Below the pieces are notes generated by a model. It ran no database searches and was not told where the DNA came from. It saw nothing but the letters and a program-made list of their open reading frames with translations. This document shows, piece after piece, positions 9,249-19,459 of a stretch of DNA of 64,000 bases. This DNA comes from Escherichia coli (lineage in GTDB: Bacteria; Pseudomonadota; Gammaproteobacteria; Enterobacterales; Enterobacteriaceae): positions 3,534,001 through 3,598,000 of the forward strand of contig CP089930.1 in NCBI GenBank assembly GCA_021307345.1, given 5' to 3'. Position 1 is the first letter of the stretch, and each line of letters opens with the position of its first letter. The position numbers were made by a program, and so were the translations under genes.

Positions 9249-10010
9249 ATGGCACAGGTCGCGATAATTACCGCCTCCGATTCGGGGATCGGTAAAGAGT
9301 GCGCGTTATTACTGGCGCAACAGGGTTTTGATATAGGCGTTACCTGGCACTCAGATGAAGAAGGGGCAAAAGAAACCGCGCGTGAAGTGGTTAGCTACGG
9401 CGTCCGTGCGGAGATGGTGCAACTGGATCTCGGCAATCTACCAGAAGGTGCGCAGGCGCTGGAGAAACTCATTCAACGACTGGGGCGTATTGATGTGCTG
9501 GTGAATAACGCGGGAGCGATGACCAAAGCGCCGTTTCTTGATATGGCTTTTGATGAGTGGCGCAAGATTTTTACCGTTGATGTCGATGGTGCTTTTTTAT
9601 GCTCGCAAATTGCCGCCCGCCAGATGGTGAAACAGGGGCAAGGTGGTCGCATCATCAACATTACATCGGTACATGAACATACGCCGCTGCCGGATGCCAG
9701 CGCCTACACCGCCGCTAAACATGCACTCGGCGGGTTAACCAAAGCGATGGCGCTCGAACTGGTCAGGCATAAGATTCTGGTGAATGCGGTCGCGCCAGGT
9801 GCCATCGCCACGCCGATGAACGGCATGGATGACGGCGACGTGAAGCCCGATGCAGAGCCATCAATTCCCCTGCGGCGTTTCGGCACAACGCATGAGATTG
9901 CCAGTCTGGTGGCCTGGCTATGTTCCGAAGGCGCAAATTACACCACCGGGCAGTCGTTGATTGTCGATGGCGGTTTTATGCTGGCGAATCCGCAGTTTAA
10001 ACCGGAGTAG
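9249..10010 (+). CDS. yohF: Short-chain dehydrogenase/reductase YohF
   Basis: A 253-aa NAD(P)-dependent oxidoreductase of the SDR family. It has the Rossmann cofactor motif TASDSGIG (residues 8-15), NNAG (86-89) and the catalytic triad S140, Y153-x3-K157 (SAYTAAKHAL). The C-terminal SLIVDGGFML ending is typical of classical SDRs. The ATG at 9249 follows GTGGAGAA; an upstream non-ATG extension to 9237 is rejected. The physiological substrate is unknown; it is sometimes annotated as an acetoin dehydrogenase. It lies 52 nt after mdtQ in the same direction. Confidence 0.93.
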   Translation: MAQVAIITASDSGIGKECALLLAQQGFDIGVTWHSDEEGAKETAREVVSYGVRAEMVQLDLGNLPEGAQALEKLIQRLGRIDVLVNNAGAMTKAPFLDMAFDEWRKIFTVDVDGAFLCSQIAARQMVKQGQGGRIINITSVHEHTPLPDASAYTAAKHALGGLTKAMALELVRHKILVNAVAPGAIATPMNGMDDGDVKPDAEPSIPLRRFGTTHEIASLVAWLCSEGANYTTGQSLIVDGGFMLANPQFKPE

Positions 10011-10046
10011 CGCAATGGGATATGTGGATATTTCAATGGGTATGTT

Positions 10047-10321
<275 letters not shown>

Positions 10322-10333
10322 GGGGCAACTGCT

Positions 10334-10912
10334 TTATGCCTGATTATTCGGCTTTTTCTTCCCGCGCCGTTTCAGCCACCAGCGCACGCCAACCACCAGA
10401 ACCACGACCAGAATCAACCAGACCCAGTGTTTCAGATGCTGATCAAGACTGTGCAACCACGGCGCTATCACCTGACCACCGGCGTAACCGATAGTGGTAA
10501 AAATCAACGCCCAGGCAAATGCGCCGAGAATATTCAGCGGCAGAAAGATTTTCGGTGGCAACTGGCTGGCACCAATCAGCGTCGGGCCAATGACCCGAAA
10601 GCCATACATAAAACGCGTGCCAATAACAAACAGATACGGATGGCGCTGGATCAGTTTCTGTGCCCGCTCAATTTTATCCTGATGCTTTGAGATACGACGC
10701 AACAGCTTGCCGCCAAACCGCCGTCCGCACAGATAAAGCACCTGGTCGCCAATCATGCCGCCAAGCGCCACAGAAAGAACCACCAGCGGGAATTTTAATA
10801 ATCCCTGATGTGCCGCAACGCCTCCCAGCAAAGTCACGGTTTCACCCTCTGCCAGACTGCCGAGCACCAGCGCGGCATAACCATATTGTGAGATGAGTGT
10901 ATTGAGATCCAT
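10334..10912 (-). CDS. yohD: DedA family inner-membrane protein YohD
   Basis: A 192-aa polytopic membrane protein of the DedA/SNARE-associated family. Family hallmarks are visible: an early acidic GSLAEGETVT segment, then a basic and glycine-rich region (FMYGFRVIGPTLIGA) with the conserved Arg, and a strongly basic C-terminus. The start MDLNTLISQYGYAAL at 10912 is preferred because the upstream extension to 10999 is charged and not conserved. Other DedA proteins (YqjA, YghB) act in membrane homeostasis and lipid or proton-linked transport; the specific role of YohD is not known. It is convergent with yohF across the BIME array. Confidence 0.93.
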   Translation of the reverse strand: MDLNTLISQYGYAALVLGSLAEGETVTLLGGVAAHQGLLKFPLVVLSVALGGMIGDQVLYLCGRRFGGKLLRRISKHQDKIERAQKLIQRHPYLFVIGTRFMYGFRVIGPTLIGASQLPPKIFLPLNILGAFAWALIFTTIGYAGGQVIAPWLHSLDQHLKHWVWLILVVVLVVGVRWWLKRRGKKKPNNQA

Positions 10913-11081
10913 AGGCCAGTCTGTCTCCCTTTGGTTGCCTGTAAGCATACACCCTGTGAATTGTTTGCGCAGAAAAAGGCGTTTCATCACGCGACGCAAA
11001 TTTCACAACAGGGCAAAAAATAACCACAAGCTGACTTATACTTGAACTGTCAGGTTCAGCAACTCACAAAAAGGGGGCGGT

Positions 11082-11669
11082 ATGAGCCATGTCTGGGGAC
11101 TGTTTTCCCATCCCGATCGTGAAATGCAGGTGATTAATCGTGAAAACGAAACGATTTCTCATCACTACACCCACCACGTTTTGCTGATGGCGGCGATTCC
11201 GGTGATCTGTGCCTTCATTGGCACCACGCAAATTGGCTGGAATTTTGGCGATGGCACTATCCTGAAGTTATCCTGGTTTACCGGACTGGCGCTGGCTGTC
11301 CTGTTTTATGGCGTTATGCTGGCAGGGGTCGCGGTGATGGGGCGAGTCATCTGGTGGATGGCGCGCAAATATCCGCAACGTCCATCGCTTGCGCACTGTA
11401 TGGTCTTTGCCGGATATGTCGCAACGCCGCTGTTTTTAAGCGGCCTGGTGGAGCTTTATCCGCTGGTTTGGCTGTGCGCGCTGGTCGGCACGGTGGCGCT
11501 GTTTTACACCGGCTATCTGCTTTATCTCGGTATTCCGAGCTTCCTGAATATCAACAAAGAGGAAGGTCTTAGTTTCTCCAGTTCGACGCTGGCGATTGGC
11601 GTACTGGTGCTGGAAGTGCTGCTCGCTATTACCGTTATTCTGTGGGGGTACGGTTATCGGCTGTTCTAG
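11082..11669 (+). CDS. yohC: Yip1-domain inner-membrane protein YohC
   Basis: A 195-aa protein with five predicted membrane segments in the second part of the sequence, matching the Yip1/YohC family. The N-terminus (MSHVWGLFSHPDREMQVI) resembles other bacterial Yip1 proteins, which begin with a short amphipathic cytoplasmic stretch. GGGGGCGG just before the ATG supplies the ribosome binding site. It is divergent from yohD. No biochemical role is established. Confidence 0.92.
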   Translation: MSHVWGLFSHPDREMQVINRENETISHHYTHHVLLMAAIPVICAFIGTTQIGWNFGDGTILKLSWFTGLALAVLFYGVMLAGVAVMGRVIWWMARKYPQRPSLAHCMVFAGYVATPLFLSGLVELYPLVWLCALVGTVALFYTGYLLYLGIPSFLNINKEEGLSFSSSTLAIGVLVLEVLLAITVILWGYGYRLF

Positions 11670-11842
11670 AAAGTTCTTTTGCGTTGCATTGCTGGCGTAA
11701 ATGTCAGCAATGCAGCATTTCCTCACGATTCTCCTTTGACGATCGCACTTTTTGCTCGTTATGATGGCGTCGCTAGCCTCAGTAAATCCTTACTCCGGCG
11801 GTGCGCAACCCGTGCGCGTGAACCACTATCTGAATGCTCATC

Positions 11843-12775
11843 ATGCCGAAATTTCGAGTTTCTTTATTTAGCCTGGCTCTAATGCTGGCTGTGCCTTTTG
11901 CACCGCAGGCCGTTGCGAAAACGACCGCCGCTACCACAGCTTCGCAGCCGGAAATCGCTTCCGGTAGTGCGATGATTGTTGATCTGAATACCAACAAAGT
12001 GATCTATTCGAACCACCCGGATCTGGTGCGTCCGATTGCGTCAATCACCAAATTAATGACCGCAATGGTGGTGCTTGACGCACGACTGCCGCTGGATGAA
12101 AAACTGAAAGTGGATATCAGCCAGACGCCAGAGATGAAAGGGGTCTATTCGCGCGTGCGACTGAACAGCGAAATCAGCCGTAAAGATATGCTGTTGTTGG
12201 CGCTGATGTCTTCGGAAAACCGCGCGGCGGCAAGCCTGGCGCACCATTATCCTGGTGGTTATAACGCTTTTATTAAAGCGATGAATGCGAAAGCGAAGTC
12301 GCTCGGAATGAACAACACGCGCTTTGTTGAACCGACCGGGTTGTCGGTGCATAACGTTTCGACGGCCCGTGACCTGACCAAATTGTTGATTGCCAGCAAA
12401 CAATATCCGTTGATCGGTCAGTTGAGTACCACCCGTGAAGATATGGCGACCTTCTCTAATCCGACGTACACCCTGCCGTTCCGCAATACTAACCATCTGG
12501 TTTATCGCGATAACTGGAATATTCAGTTAACCAAAACCGGTTTTACCAATGCCGCAGGGCATTGCCTGGTGATGCGCACGGTTATCAATAATAAACCGGT
12601 GGCGCTGGTGGTGATGGATGCATTTGGCAAATATACCCATTTTGCCGATGCTAGCCGCCTGCGTACCTGGATTGAAACCGGTAAAGTGATGCCTGTTCCG
12701 GCTGCGGCGTTGAGCTATAAAAAACAAAAAGCCGCTCAGATGGCGGCGGCGGGGCAGACGGCACAGAACGATTAA
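11843..12775 (+). CDS. pbpG: D-alanyl-D-alanine endopeptidase PbpG (PBP7)
   Basis: Periplasmic low-molecular-mass penicillin-binding protein that cleaves cross-links in peptidoglycan. The 310-aa precursor has a signal peptide ending at about AVA25. All serine-peptidase motifs are present: S67-I-T-K70 with the nucleophile, S124-E-N126 and K231-T-G. The [10 protein letters not shown] start at 11843 is used; an in-frame ATG at 11834 adds three residues. The K-12 protein is processed to a shorter PBP8 form by OmpT. A BIME follows the gene. Confidence 0.97.
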   Translation: MPKFRVSLFSLALMLAVPFAPQAVAKTTAATTASQPEIASGSAMIVDLNTNKVIYSNHPDLVRPIASITKLMTAMVVLDARLPLDEKLKVDISQTPEMKGVYSRVRLNSEISRKDMLLLALMSSENRAAASLAHHYPGGYNAFIKAMNAKAKSLGMNNTRFVEPTGLSVHNVSTARDLTKLLIASKQYPLIGQLSTTREDMATFSNPTYTLPFRNTNHLVYRDNWNIQLTKTGFTNAAGHCLVMRTVINNKPVALVVMDAFGKYTHFADASRLRTWIETGKVMPVPAAALSYKKQKAAQMAAAGQTAQND

Positions 12776-12783
12776 GTTTGCTT

Positions 12784-12892
12784 GCCTGTAGGCCGGATCA
12801 GGCGTTTACGCCGCATCCGGCATTCGGGCACGATGCCTGATGCGATGCTGGCGCATCTTATCAGGCCTACATCTGCATCAGGCATCCGGCTA
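12784..12892. repeat. BIME between pbpG and dld
   Basis: Two opposed REP sequences (TGTAGGCCGGATCAGGCGTT and the reversed TGCCTGATGCGATGCTGGCG) fill the gap between the convergent pbpG and dld genes. Imperfect GC-rich stem-loops are typical of E. coli 3' untranslated regions. Confidence 0.88.
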
Positions 12893-12895
12893 TAT

Positions 12896-14611
12896 TTACT
12901 CTGCTTCCTGCCAGTTTTTCCGCTTGCTGGTTTTACCGATCCCAGGGTTCATACTGTTGGTTGGATCGTTCTCGCGATAAAACTTCTGCAACGTCTCCGG
13001 TGCTTTATACAAATGACCGACGTTATGCTCGGCAGGATATTGCGCGCCGCGCTGGCGTAACAGCTCCAGCATCTGTTCCTTCAACGCATGTACATCCACA
13101 CCTTTTTTGACGATGTAATCCTGGTGGAAGACATAGCACATAAAATGGCCGTAATAGAGCTTGTGTACCAACTGGCTGTCGATCTCCGGTGGCAAATGCT
13201 CATACCACTCGGTATCGTTACGCCGCAGAGCAATATCCAGCGCCAGAATGTCTTCGACTTCATCGGAATGCACGGCCTGATAACGAATTGCCGCCCCCGC
13301 AGCGGCGAAACGGTGTAAAAATGCTTTGCTGCCTTCCTCCGGCGTACAGACAAAGAAATCACCTTCAGCCTGTTTGAAATAATCCACCAGCCACGATTTC
13401 GCTTCGCCAATGCCATCGCCCGCCATTTTTAACAGCAGATGATGTTCATATTTATCGCGCCAGTTGTTCATGCGCGGGGGTAAATGGCTGGGGAACAGAT
13501 GACCGAATTTTTGCATCGCACGGTCGGTAAAATGCGGACGGAAGAATTTCACTTTCTCCAGCATCGCATCGGTACGCCCTTTGATGTTAAAGAAGAGAGG
13601 CATCTTGTCGGTGCCAAGTTTATCGATCATCAGGAAGGTGTCTTTGCCATATTTTTCCGCGATATCGTAGATATCCCGATGCATATATTCCCCTGCAACC
13701 GGCAGATTTTCGAAATTAGCCAGAATATGGCGGCGGATTTCAGTCAGCACTTCCGGCTGATTGGTGCCTATATAAAACACCTGCTGATTTTTTTCTGCTT
13801 CGAAGGTATCAAGACGTACCGCGAATACTGCCAGTTTTCCGGCGCAACCGGAGGATTCAAACAGGCGATCCGGGTCGGCGTTATAACGTGCGGGTGTGTC
13901 GGCTTCAATATCCCTAACGCGGTGAACATAATCATAATCGTGGGCGTGACGACCATCGTGGCGAACATCATCTTCTTTGATACGATCGTCATCCAGCTTG
14001 CTGAGGATCTGCTCTGGTGTTTCGCCCAGATCAATCCCCAGATGGTTCACCAGCGTCAGTTTGCCGTCTTCATTTATGCGCGCGAATAACGACATTTCGG
14101 TATATGCCGGGCCACGCTGCACCAGCGAGCCGCCGGAGTTATTACAGATACCGCCGATGACCGATGCACCTATACACGACGAACCAATCACCGAGTGCGG
14201 TTCGCGACCCAGCGGTTTGAGAGCTTTTTCCAGCGAATAGAGCGTGGTGCCCGGATAGGCCAGCACTTGTTCGCCCTTGCCGAGAACGTGCAGTTTGTCG
14301 AGACGCAGGGTGCTGATGATAACGATATCGCGATCATAGTCGTTACCGTTTGGCGTCGAGCCTTCGGTCAGACCAGTATTAGCGGCCTGCATCAGAATAA
14401 TTTTGTCGGCGGTGACGCAGGCTTTCAGCACCCGCCACAATTCCAGTAGTGAGCCAGGGAAAACGACAGCCAGCGCGTCGCCCTGACCAGAACGGAAGCC
14501 CTTGCGATAGCGGGCCGTTTTTGCGGGATCGGTGAGCAGGTGTGAATGACCGACCAGACGGGCAAGTTCATTCAAAAAGGCTTTATTATCAGTTGTTGTC
14601 ATGGAAGACAT
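12896..14611 (-). CDS. dld: Quinone-dependent D-lactate dehydrogenase Dld
   Basis: Peripheral inner-membrane FAD enzyme that oxidises D-lactate to pyruvate and passes electrons to the quinone pool. The 571-aa product matches E. coli Dld along its length. The FAD-binding PCMH domain is N-terminal (QAANTGLTEGSTPNG, then VIGSSCIGASVIGGICNNSGG), followed by a substrate domain and a C-terminal membrane-binding domain rich in Lys/Arg. The start MSSMTTTDNKAF at 14611 has GGAG upstream; an in-frame extension to 14644 is dropped. It is divergent from bglX. Confidence 0.97.
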   Translation of the reverse strand: MSSMTTTDNKAFLNELARLVGHSHLLTDPAKTARYRKGFRSGQGDALAVVFPGSLLELWRVLKACVTADKIILMQAANTGLTEGSTPNGNDYDRDIVIISTLRLDKLHVLGKGEQVLAYPGTTLYSLEKALKPLGREPHSVIGSSCIGASVIGGICNNSGGSLVQRGPAYTEMSLFARINEDGKLTLVNHLGIDLGETPEQILSKLDDDRIKEDDVRHDGRHAHDYDYVHRVRDIEADTPARYNADPDRLFESSGCAGKLAVFAVRLDTFEAEKNQQVFYIGTNQPEVLTEIRRHILANFENLPVAGEYMHRDIYDIAEKYGKDTFLMIDKLGTDKMPLFFNIKGRTDAMLEKVKFFRPHFTDRAMQKFGHLFPSHLPPRMNNWRDKYEHHLLLKMAGDGIGEAKSWLVDYFKQAEGDFFVCTPEEGSKAFLHRFAAAGAAIRYQAVHSDEVEDILALDIALRRNDTEWYEHLPPEIDSQLVHKLYYGHFMCYVFHQDYIVKKGVDVHALKEQMLELLRQRGAQYPAEHNVGHLYKAPETLQKFYRENDPTNSMNPGIGKTSKRKNWQEAE

Positions 14612-14806
14612 TTTCCACTCCTTGTGGTGGCGAAAAAATATCACAAACTAGAATAGCGCCTTGTATGACAATTCAGCGAGTGAATATTTTGAAAATTCAG
14701 ACAATAAACTGAGCATTCTTTTTCTCTCTCCATCATGCTTATGGCAAACTACGGTTTTTGCACCATTTTCGCTGCCACGTCGGGCAACAAAGGAAGAAAA
14801 ATCCAC

Positions 14807-17104
14807 ATGAAATGGCTATGTTCAGTAGGTATCGCGGTAAGTCTGGCCTTACAGCCAGCACTGGCGGATGATTTGTTCGGTAACCATCCATTAACGCCCG
14901 AAGCGCGTGATGCGTTCGTCACCGAACTGCTCAAAAAAATGACGGTTGATGAGAAGATTGGTCAACTGCGCTTAATCAGCGTCGGCCCGGATAACCCGAA
15001 AGAGGCGATCCGCGAGATGATCAAAGACGGGCAGGTTGGGGCGATTTTCAACACCGTAACCCGTCAGGATATCCGCGCCATGCAGGATCAGGTGATGGAA
15101 TTAAGCCGCCTGAAAATTCCTCTCTTCTTTGCCTATGATGTGCTGCACGGTCAGCGCACTGTCTTCCCGATTAGCCTCGGCCTGGCCTCTTCTTTTAACC
15201 TCGATGCGGTGAAAACAGTAGGGCGCGTCTCTGCTTATGAAGCGGCAGATGATGGCCTGAATATGACCTGGGCGCCAATGGTCGATGTCTCGCGCGATCC
15301 GCGCTGGGGACGTGCTTCCGAAGGTTTTGGCGAAGATACGTATCTGACCTCAATCATGGGTAAAACCATGGTGGAAGCGATGCAGGGTAAAAGCCCGGCA
15401 GATCGCTACTCGGTGATGACCAGCGTCAAACACTTTGCTGCATACGGCGCGGTAGAAGGTGGTAAAGAGTACAACACCGTCGATATGAGCCCGCAGCGTC
15501 TGTTTAATGACTATATGCCGCCGTACAAAGCGGGGCTGGATGCAGGCAGCGGCGCGGTGATGGTGGCGTTGAACTCGCTGAACGGCACGCCAGCCACCTC
15601 CGATTCCTGGCTGCTGAAAGATGTGCTGCGCGATCAGTGGGGCTTTAAAGGCATCACCGTTTCCGATCATGGCGCAATCAAAGAACTGATTAAACACGGT
15701 ACGGCGGCAGATCCGGAAGATGCGGTGCGCGTGGCACTGAAATCCGGGATCAACATGAGTATGAGCGACGAGTATTACTCGAAGTATCTGCCTGGGTTGA
15801 TCAAATCCGGCAAAGTGACGATGGCAGAGCTGGACGATGCCGCGCGTCACGTACTGAACGTCAAATATGATATGGGGCTGTTTAACGACCCATACAGCCA
15901 TTTGGGGCCGAAAGAGTCTGACCCGGTGGATACCAATGCCGAAAGCCGCCTGCACCGTAAAGAAGCGCGTGAAGTGGCGCGTGAAAGCCTGGTGTTGCTG
16001 AAAAACCGTCTCGAAACGTTACCGCTGAAAAAATCGGCCACCATTGCGGTGGTTGGGCCACTGGCGGACAGTAAACGTGACGTGATGGGCAGCTGGTCCG
16101 CAGCCGGTGTTGCCGATCAATCCGTGACCGTACTGACCGGGATTAAAAATGCCGTCGGTGAAAACGGTAAAGTGCTGTATGCCAAAGGGGCGAACGTTAC
16201 CAGTGACAAAGGCATTATCGATTTCCTGAATCAGTATGAAGAAGCGGTCAAAGTCGATCCGCGCTCGCCGCAAGAGATGATTGATGAAGCGGTGCAAACC
16301 GCGAAACAATCTGATGTGGTGGTGGCTGTGGTCGGTGAAGCTCAGGGGATGGCGCACGAAGCCTCCAGCCGTACCGATATCACCATCCCGCAAAGTCAGC
16401 GTGATTTGATTGCGGCGCTGAAAGCCACCGGTAAACCGCTGGTGCTGGTGCTGATGAACGGTCGTCCGCTGGCGCTGGTGAAAGAAGATCAGCAGGCCGA
16501 CGCGATTCTGGAAACCTGGTTTGCGGGTACGGAAGGGGGGAATGCGATTGCCGATGTATTGTTTGGCGATTACAACCCGTCCGGCAAGCTGCCGATGTCC
16601 TTCCCGCGTTCTGTCGGGCAGATCCCTGTGTACTACAGCCATCTGAATACCGGTCGCCCGTATAATGCCGACAAGCCGAACAAATACACTTCGCGTTATT
16701 TTGATGAAGCTAACGGGGCGCTGTACCCGTTCGGTTATGGTCTGAGCTATACCACGTTCACCGTCTCTGATGTGAAACTCTCTGCCCCGACCATGAAGCG
16801 TGACGGCAAAGTGACCGCCAGCGTGCAGGTGACGAATACCGGCAAACGCGAAGGGGCGACGGTGGTTCAGATGTATTTGCAGGATGTGACCGCTTCTATG
16901 AGCCGTCCGGTGAAGCAGTTGAAAGGTTTTGAGAAAATCACCCTCAAACCGGGCGAAACTCAGACCGTCAGCTTCCCGATCGATATCGAGGCGCTGAAGT
17001 TCTGGAATCAACAGATGAAATATGACGCCGAGCCTGGCAAGTTCAATGTCTTTATCGGCACTGATTCCGCACGCGTTAAGAAAGGCGAGTTTGAGTTGCT
17101 GTAA
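14807..17104 (+). CDS. bglX: Periplasmic beta-glucosidase BglX (GH3)
   Basis: Hydrolyses beta-glucosides in the periplasm. The 765-aa precursor has a signal peptide (MKWLCSVGIAVSLALQPALA) and the three domains of glycoside hydrolase family 3. These are an N-terminal TIM barrel with the nucleophile Asp in TVSDHGAIKEL, an alpha/beta sandwich, and a C-terminal fibronectin III-like domain (about 650-765). The ATG at 14807 is set by the signal peptide; upstream in-frame sequence to 14735 is rejected. A terminator hairpin follows at 17114. Confidence 0.97.
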   Translation: MKWLCSVGIAVSLALQPALADDLFGNHPLTPEARDAFVTELLKKMTVDEKIGQLRLISVGPDNPKEAIREMIKDGQVGAIFNTVTRQDIRAMQDQVMELSRLKIPLFFAYDVLHGQRTVFPISLGLASSFNLDAVKTVGRVSAYEAADDGLNMTWAPMVDVSRDPRWGRASEGFGEDTYLTSIMGKTMVEAMQGKSPADRYSVMTSVKHFAAYGAVEGGKEYNTVDMSPQRLFNDYMPPYKAGLDAGSGAVMVALNSLNGTPATSDSWLLKDVLRDQWGFKGITVSDHGAIKELIKHGTAADPEDAVRVALKSGINMSMSDEYYSKYLPGLIKSGKVTMAELDDAARHVLNVKYDMGLFNDPYSHLGPKESDPVDTNAESRLHRKEAREVARESLVLLKNRLETLPLKKSATIAVVGPLADSKRDVMGSWSAAGVADQSVTVLTGIKNAVGENGKVLYAKGANVTSDKGIIDFLNQYEEAVKVDPRSPQEMIDEAVQTAKQSDVVVAVVGEAQGMAHEASSRTDITIPQSQRDLIAALKATGKPLVLVLMNGRPLALVKEDQQADAILETWFAGTEGGNAIADVLFGDYNPSGKLPMSFPRSVGQIPVYYSHLNTGRPYNADKPNKYTSRYFDEANGALYPFGYGLSYTTFTVSDVKLSAPTMKRDGKVTASVQVTNTGKREGATVVQMYLQDVTASMSRPVKQLKGFEKITLKPGETQTVSFPIDIEALKFWNQQMKYDAEPGKFNVFIGTDSARVKKGEFELL

Positions 17105-17113
17105 TGCTTTAGT

Positions 17114-17137
17114 AAGGGCGCGACGTTTGCGCCCTTT
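17114..17137 (+). terminator. Terminator hairpin after bglX
   Basis: An 8-bp stem AAGGGCGC/GCGCCCTT with a loop of 7 nt lies 10 nt after the bglX stop. The T-tract after it is short, so it may act as a 3' stabilising stem as much as an intrinsic terminator. Confidence 0.55.
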
Positions 17138-17236
17138 GCCTGATGCGCTGCGCTTATCAGGTCTACAGAATGGTTACAACTTGTTGATTTTTCACCCGCT
17201 GTAGGCCGGATAAGGCGCTTGCGCCGCATCCGGCAG
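17137..17236. repeat. BIME between bglX and osmF
   Basis: Two inverted REP units, TGCCTGATGCGCTGCGCTTA and a second one beginning TGTAGGCCGGATAAGGCGCT, flank an AT-rich linker. They account for the middle of the 272-bp gap between bglX and osmF. Confidence 0.85.
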
Positions 17237-17322
17237 GAAACGCCGGACCGAATATGCCTCTTAAGTATTTATCTGATTCTGCAACTGAATCCGCCCAGTC
17301 AGGCTAACCCCGCCATTATCAA

Positions 17323-17329
17323 CTATGCT
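17323..17329 (+). promoter_or_regulatory. Candidate sigma-S type -10 element of osmF
   Basis: CTATGCT lies about 50 nt upstream of the osmF start and resembles the extended sigma-S -10 CTATACT. The osmF-yehYXW operon is known to be induced by RpoS and osmotic stress in E. coli. Assignment is by eye. Confidence 0.35.
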
Positions 17330-17377
17330 TTTCTCTTAATTCGCTGAAAACAACAGTAAAAGAATGAGGAAAGCATC

Positions 17378-18295
17378 ATGCCACTCTCAAAGGTCTGGGC
17401 AGGTTCACTGGTTATGTTGGCAGCCGTGAGCCTGCCGCTGCACGCGGCTTCCCCCGTTAAAGTCGGTTCAAAAATCGATACCGAAGGCGCGCTACTCGGC
17501 AACATCATCTTGCAGGTACTCGAAAGCCACGGCGTACCGACGGTCAATAAAGTGCAACTCGGAACGACTCCTGTGGTGCGCGGGGCGATTACTTCCGGTG
17601 AACTGGATATCTATCCGGAATATACCGGCAATGGCGCTTTCTTCTTTAAAGATGAAAACGATGCAGCGTGGAAAAATGCCGGACAGGGCTATGAGAAAGT
17701 CAAGAAACTCGATGCAGAGCAAAACAAGTTAATCTGGCTGACGCCCGCGCCTGCGAATAACACCTGGACCATCGCCGTGCGTCAGGATGTGGCAGAGAAA
17801 AACAAACTCACTTCGCTTGCCGATCTCAGTCGTTATTTGAAAGAGGGGGGCAACTTCAAACTTGCGGCCTCGGCAGAGTTTATCGAACGCGCCGATGCCT
17901 TACCCGCTTTTGAAAAAGCCTATGACTTTAAGCTCGGTCAGGATCAGTTACTGTCACTGGCTGGCGGCGACACGGCGGTAACGATTAAAGCCGCTGCCCA
18001 GCAAACTTCTGGCGTTAATGCCGCAATGGCTTACGGCACTGACGGTCCGGTCGCGGCGCTGGGGCTGCAAACCTTAAGCGATCCGCAAGGCGTGCAACCT
18101 ATCTACGCGCCTGCACCAGTGGTGCGTGAATCGGTGTTGAAGGAGTATCCGCAAATGGCACAGTGGCTACAGCCAGTCTTCGCCAGCCTCGATGAAAAAA
18201 CATTGCAGCAACTGAATGCCAGCATTGCAGTGGAAGGACTGGATGCCAAAAAAGTGGCTGCCGACTACCTGAAACAAAAAGGGTGGACGAAGTAA
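17378..18295 (+). CDS. osmF: Osmoprotectant ABC transporter, periplasmic binding protein OsmF (YehZ)
   Basis: A 305-aa solute receptor with a signal peptide (MPLSKVWAGSLVMLAAVSLPLHAA) and the OpuAC/ProX-type fold, containing KVGSKIDTEGALLGNIIL and the GELDIYPEYTGNG loop typical of quaternary-amine receptors. It delivers substrate to YehY/YehW/YehX. The system binds glycine betaine with low affinity in published work, so the natural ligand is uncertain. It is the first gene of a four-gene operon, 6 nt before yehY, with an upstream sigma-S-like promoter. Confidence 0.95.
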   Translation: MPLSKVWAGSLVMLAAVSLPLHAASPVKVGSKIDTEGALLGNIILQVLESHGVPTVNKVQLGTTPVVRGAITSGELDIYPEYTGNGAFFFKDENDAAWKNAGQGYEKVKKLDAEQNKLIWLTPAPANNTWTIAVRQDVAEKNKLTSLADLSRYLKEGGNFKLAASAEFIERADALPAFEKAYDFKLGQDQLLSLAGGDTAVTIKAAAQQTSGVNAAMAYGTDGPVAALGLQTLSDPQGVQPIYAPAPVVRESVLKEYPQMAQWLQPVFASLDEKTLQQLNASIAVEGLDAKKVAADYLKQKGWTK

Positions 18296-18301
18296 TTTCC
18301 C

Positions 18302-19459
18302 GTGACTTATCTACGTATTAATCCTGTTCTGGCGCTGCTGCTGTTGCTGACGGCAATCGCAGCGGCGCTGCCGTTTATCAGTTACGCGCCTAATCGTTTA
18401 GTCTCGGGTGAAGGGCGTCATCTCTGGCAACTGTGGCCGCAAACGATCTGGATGCTGGTGGGCGTTGGTTGCGCCTGGCTGACTGCCTGTTTTATTCCCG
18501 GTAGAAAAGGCAGCATTTTTGCACTCATCCTTGCGCAATTCGTCTTCGTATTGCTGGTGTGGGGCGCGGGAAAGGCAGCGACACAACTGGCGCAAAATGG
18601 CAGTGTGCTGGCGCGTACCAGCCTCGGCAGTGGTTTCTGGTTGGCTGTGGCGCTGGCACTGCTGGCCTGTAGTGATGCCATCCGCCGAATCTCCACGCAT
18701 CCGCTGTGGCGCTGGTTGTTGCATATGCAGATTGCCATCATTCCGCTGTGGTTGCTGTACTCCGGCGCGCTTAACGATCTCTCGCTAATGAAAGAATACG
18801 CCAACCGTCAGGATGTGTTTGATGACGCGCTGGCACAGCATCTGACCCTGCTGTTTGGCTCGGTACTGCCGGCGCTGGTGATTGGCGTGCCGCTGGGCGT
18901 CTGGTGCTACTTTTCCACCGCGCGGCAGGGGGCGATTTTTTCTCTGCTCAATGTCATTCAGACCGTGCCTTCGGTGGCGCTCTTTGGCCTGCTGATTGCT
19001 CCGCTTGCCGGACTGGTGACTGCCTTTCCGTGGCTGGGGACGATCGGCATAGCAGGAACCGGAATGACACCCGCACTGATTGCGCTGGTGCTCTACGCGT
19101 TACTGCCGTTAGTGCGCGGCGTGGTAGTGGGCTTGAATCAGATCCCGCGCGACGTGCAGGAGAGCGCCACAGCGATGGGCATGAGCGGGACGCAGAGTTT
19201 TTGGTATGTGCAGTTACCGCTGGCGTTACCGGTATTTCTGCGCAGCCTGCGGGTGGTGATGGTGCAAACCGTCGGCATGGCGGTGATTGCGGCGTTAATC
19301 GGCGCAGGCGGTTTTGGTGCGCTGGTTTTCCAGGGGCTGTTAAGCAGTGCCATTGATTTAGTATTGCTGGGGGTGATCCCGGTGATTGTACTGGCGGTGC
19401 TTACCGACGCGCTGTTCGATTTGCTTATCGCACTGCTGAAGGTGAAACGTAATGATTGA
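18302..19459 (+). CDS. yehY: Osmoprotectant ABC transporter permease YehY
   Basis: A 385-aa inner-membrane permease. An N-terminal block of several membrane segments precedes a standard BPD permease domain with the EAA loop ([25 protein letters not shown]) that contacts the ATPase. The start codon is GTG at 18302, 6 nt after osmF. It overlaps yehX by 8 nt, indicating translational coupling. It forms the membrane channel together with YehW. Confidence 0.95.
   Translation: MTYLRINPVLALLLLLTAIAAALPFISYAPNRLVSGEGRHLWQLWPQTIWMLVGVGCAWLTACFIPGRKGSIFALILAQFVFVLLVWGAGKAATQLAQNGSVLARTSLGSGFWLAVALALLACSDAIRRISTHPLWRWLLHMQIAIIPLWLLYSGALNDLSLMKEYANRQDVFDDALAQHLTLLFGSVLPALVIGVPLGVWCYFSTARQGAIFSLLNVIQTVPSVALFGLLIAPLAGLVTAFPWLGTIGIAGTGMTPALIALVLYALLPLVRGVVVGLNQIPRDVQESATAMGMSGTQSFWYVQLPLALPVFLRSLRVVMVQTVGMAVIAALIGAGGFGALVFQGLLSSAIDLVLLGVIPVIVLAVLTDALFDLLIALLKVKRND

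Noticed and set aside
16019-17011. 330-aa frame antisense to bglX
   Set aside because: Antisense shadow over a conserved glycosidase; no recognisable domain.
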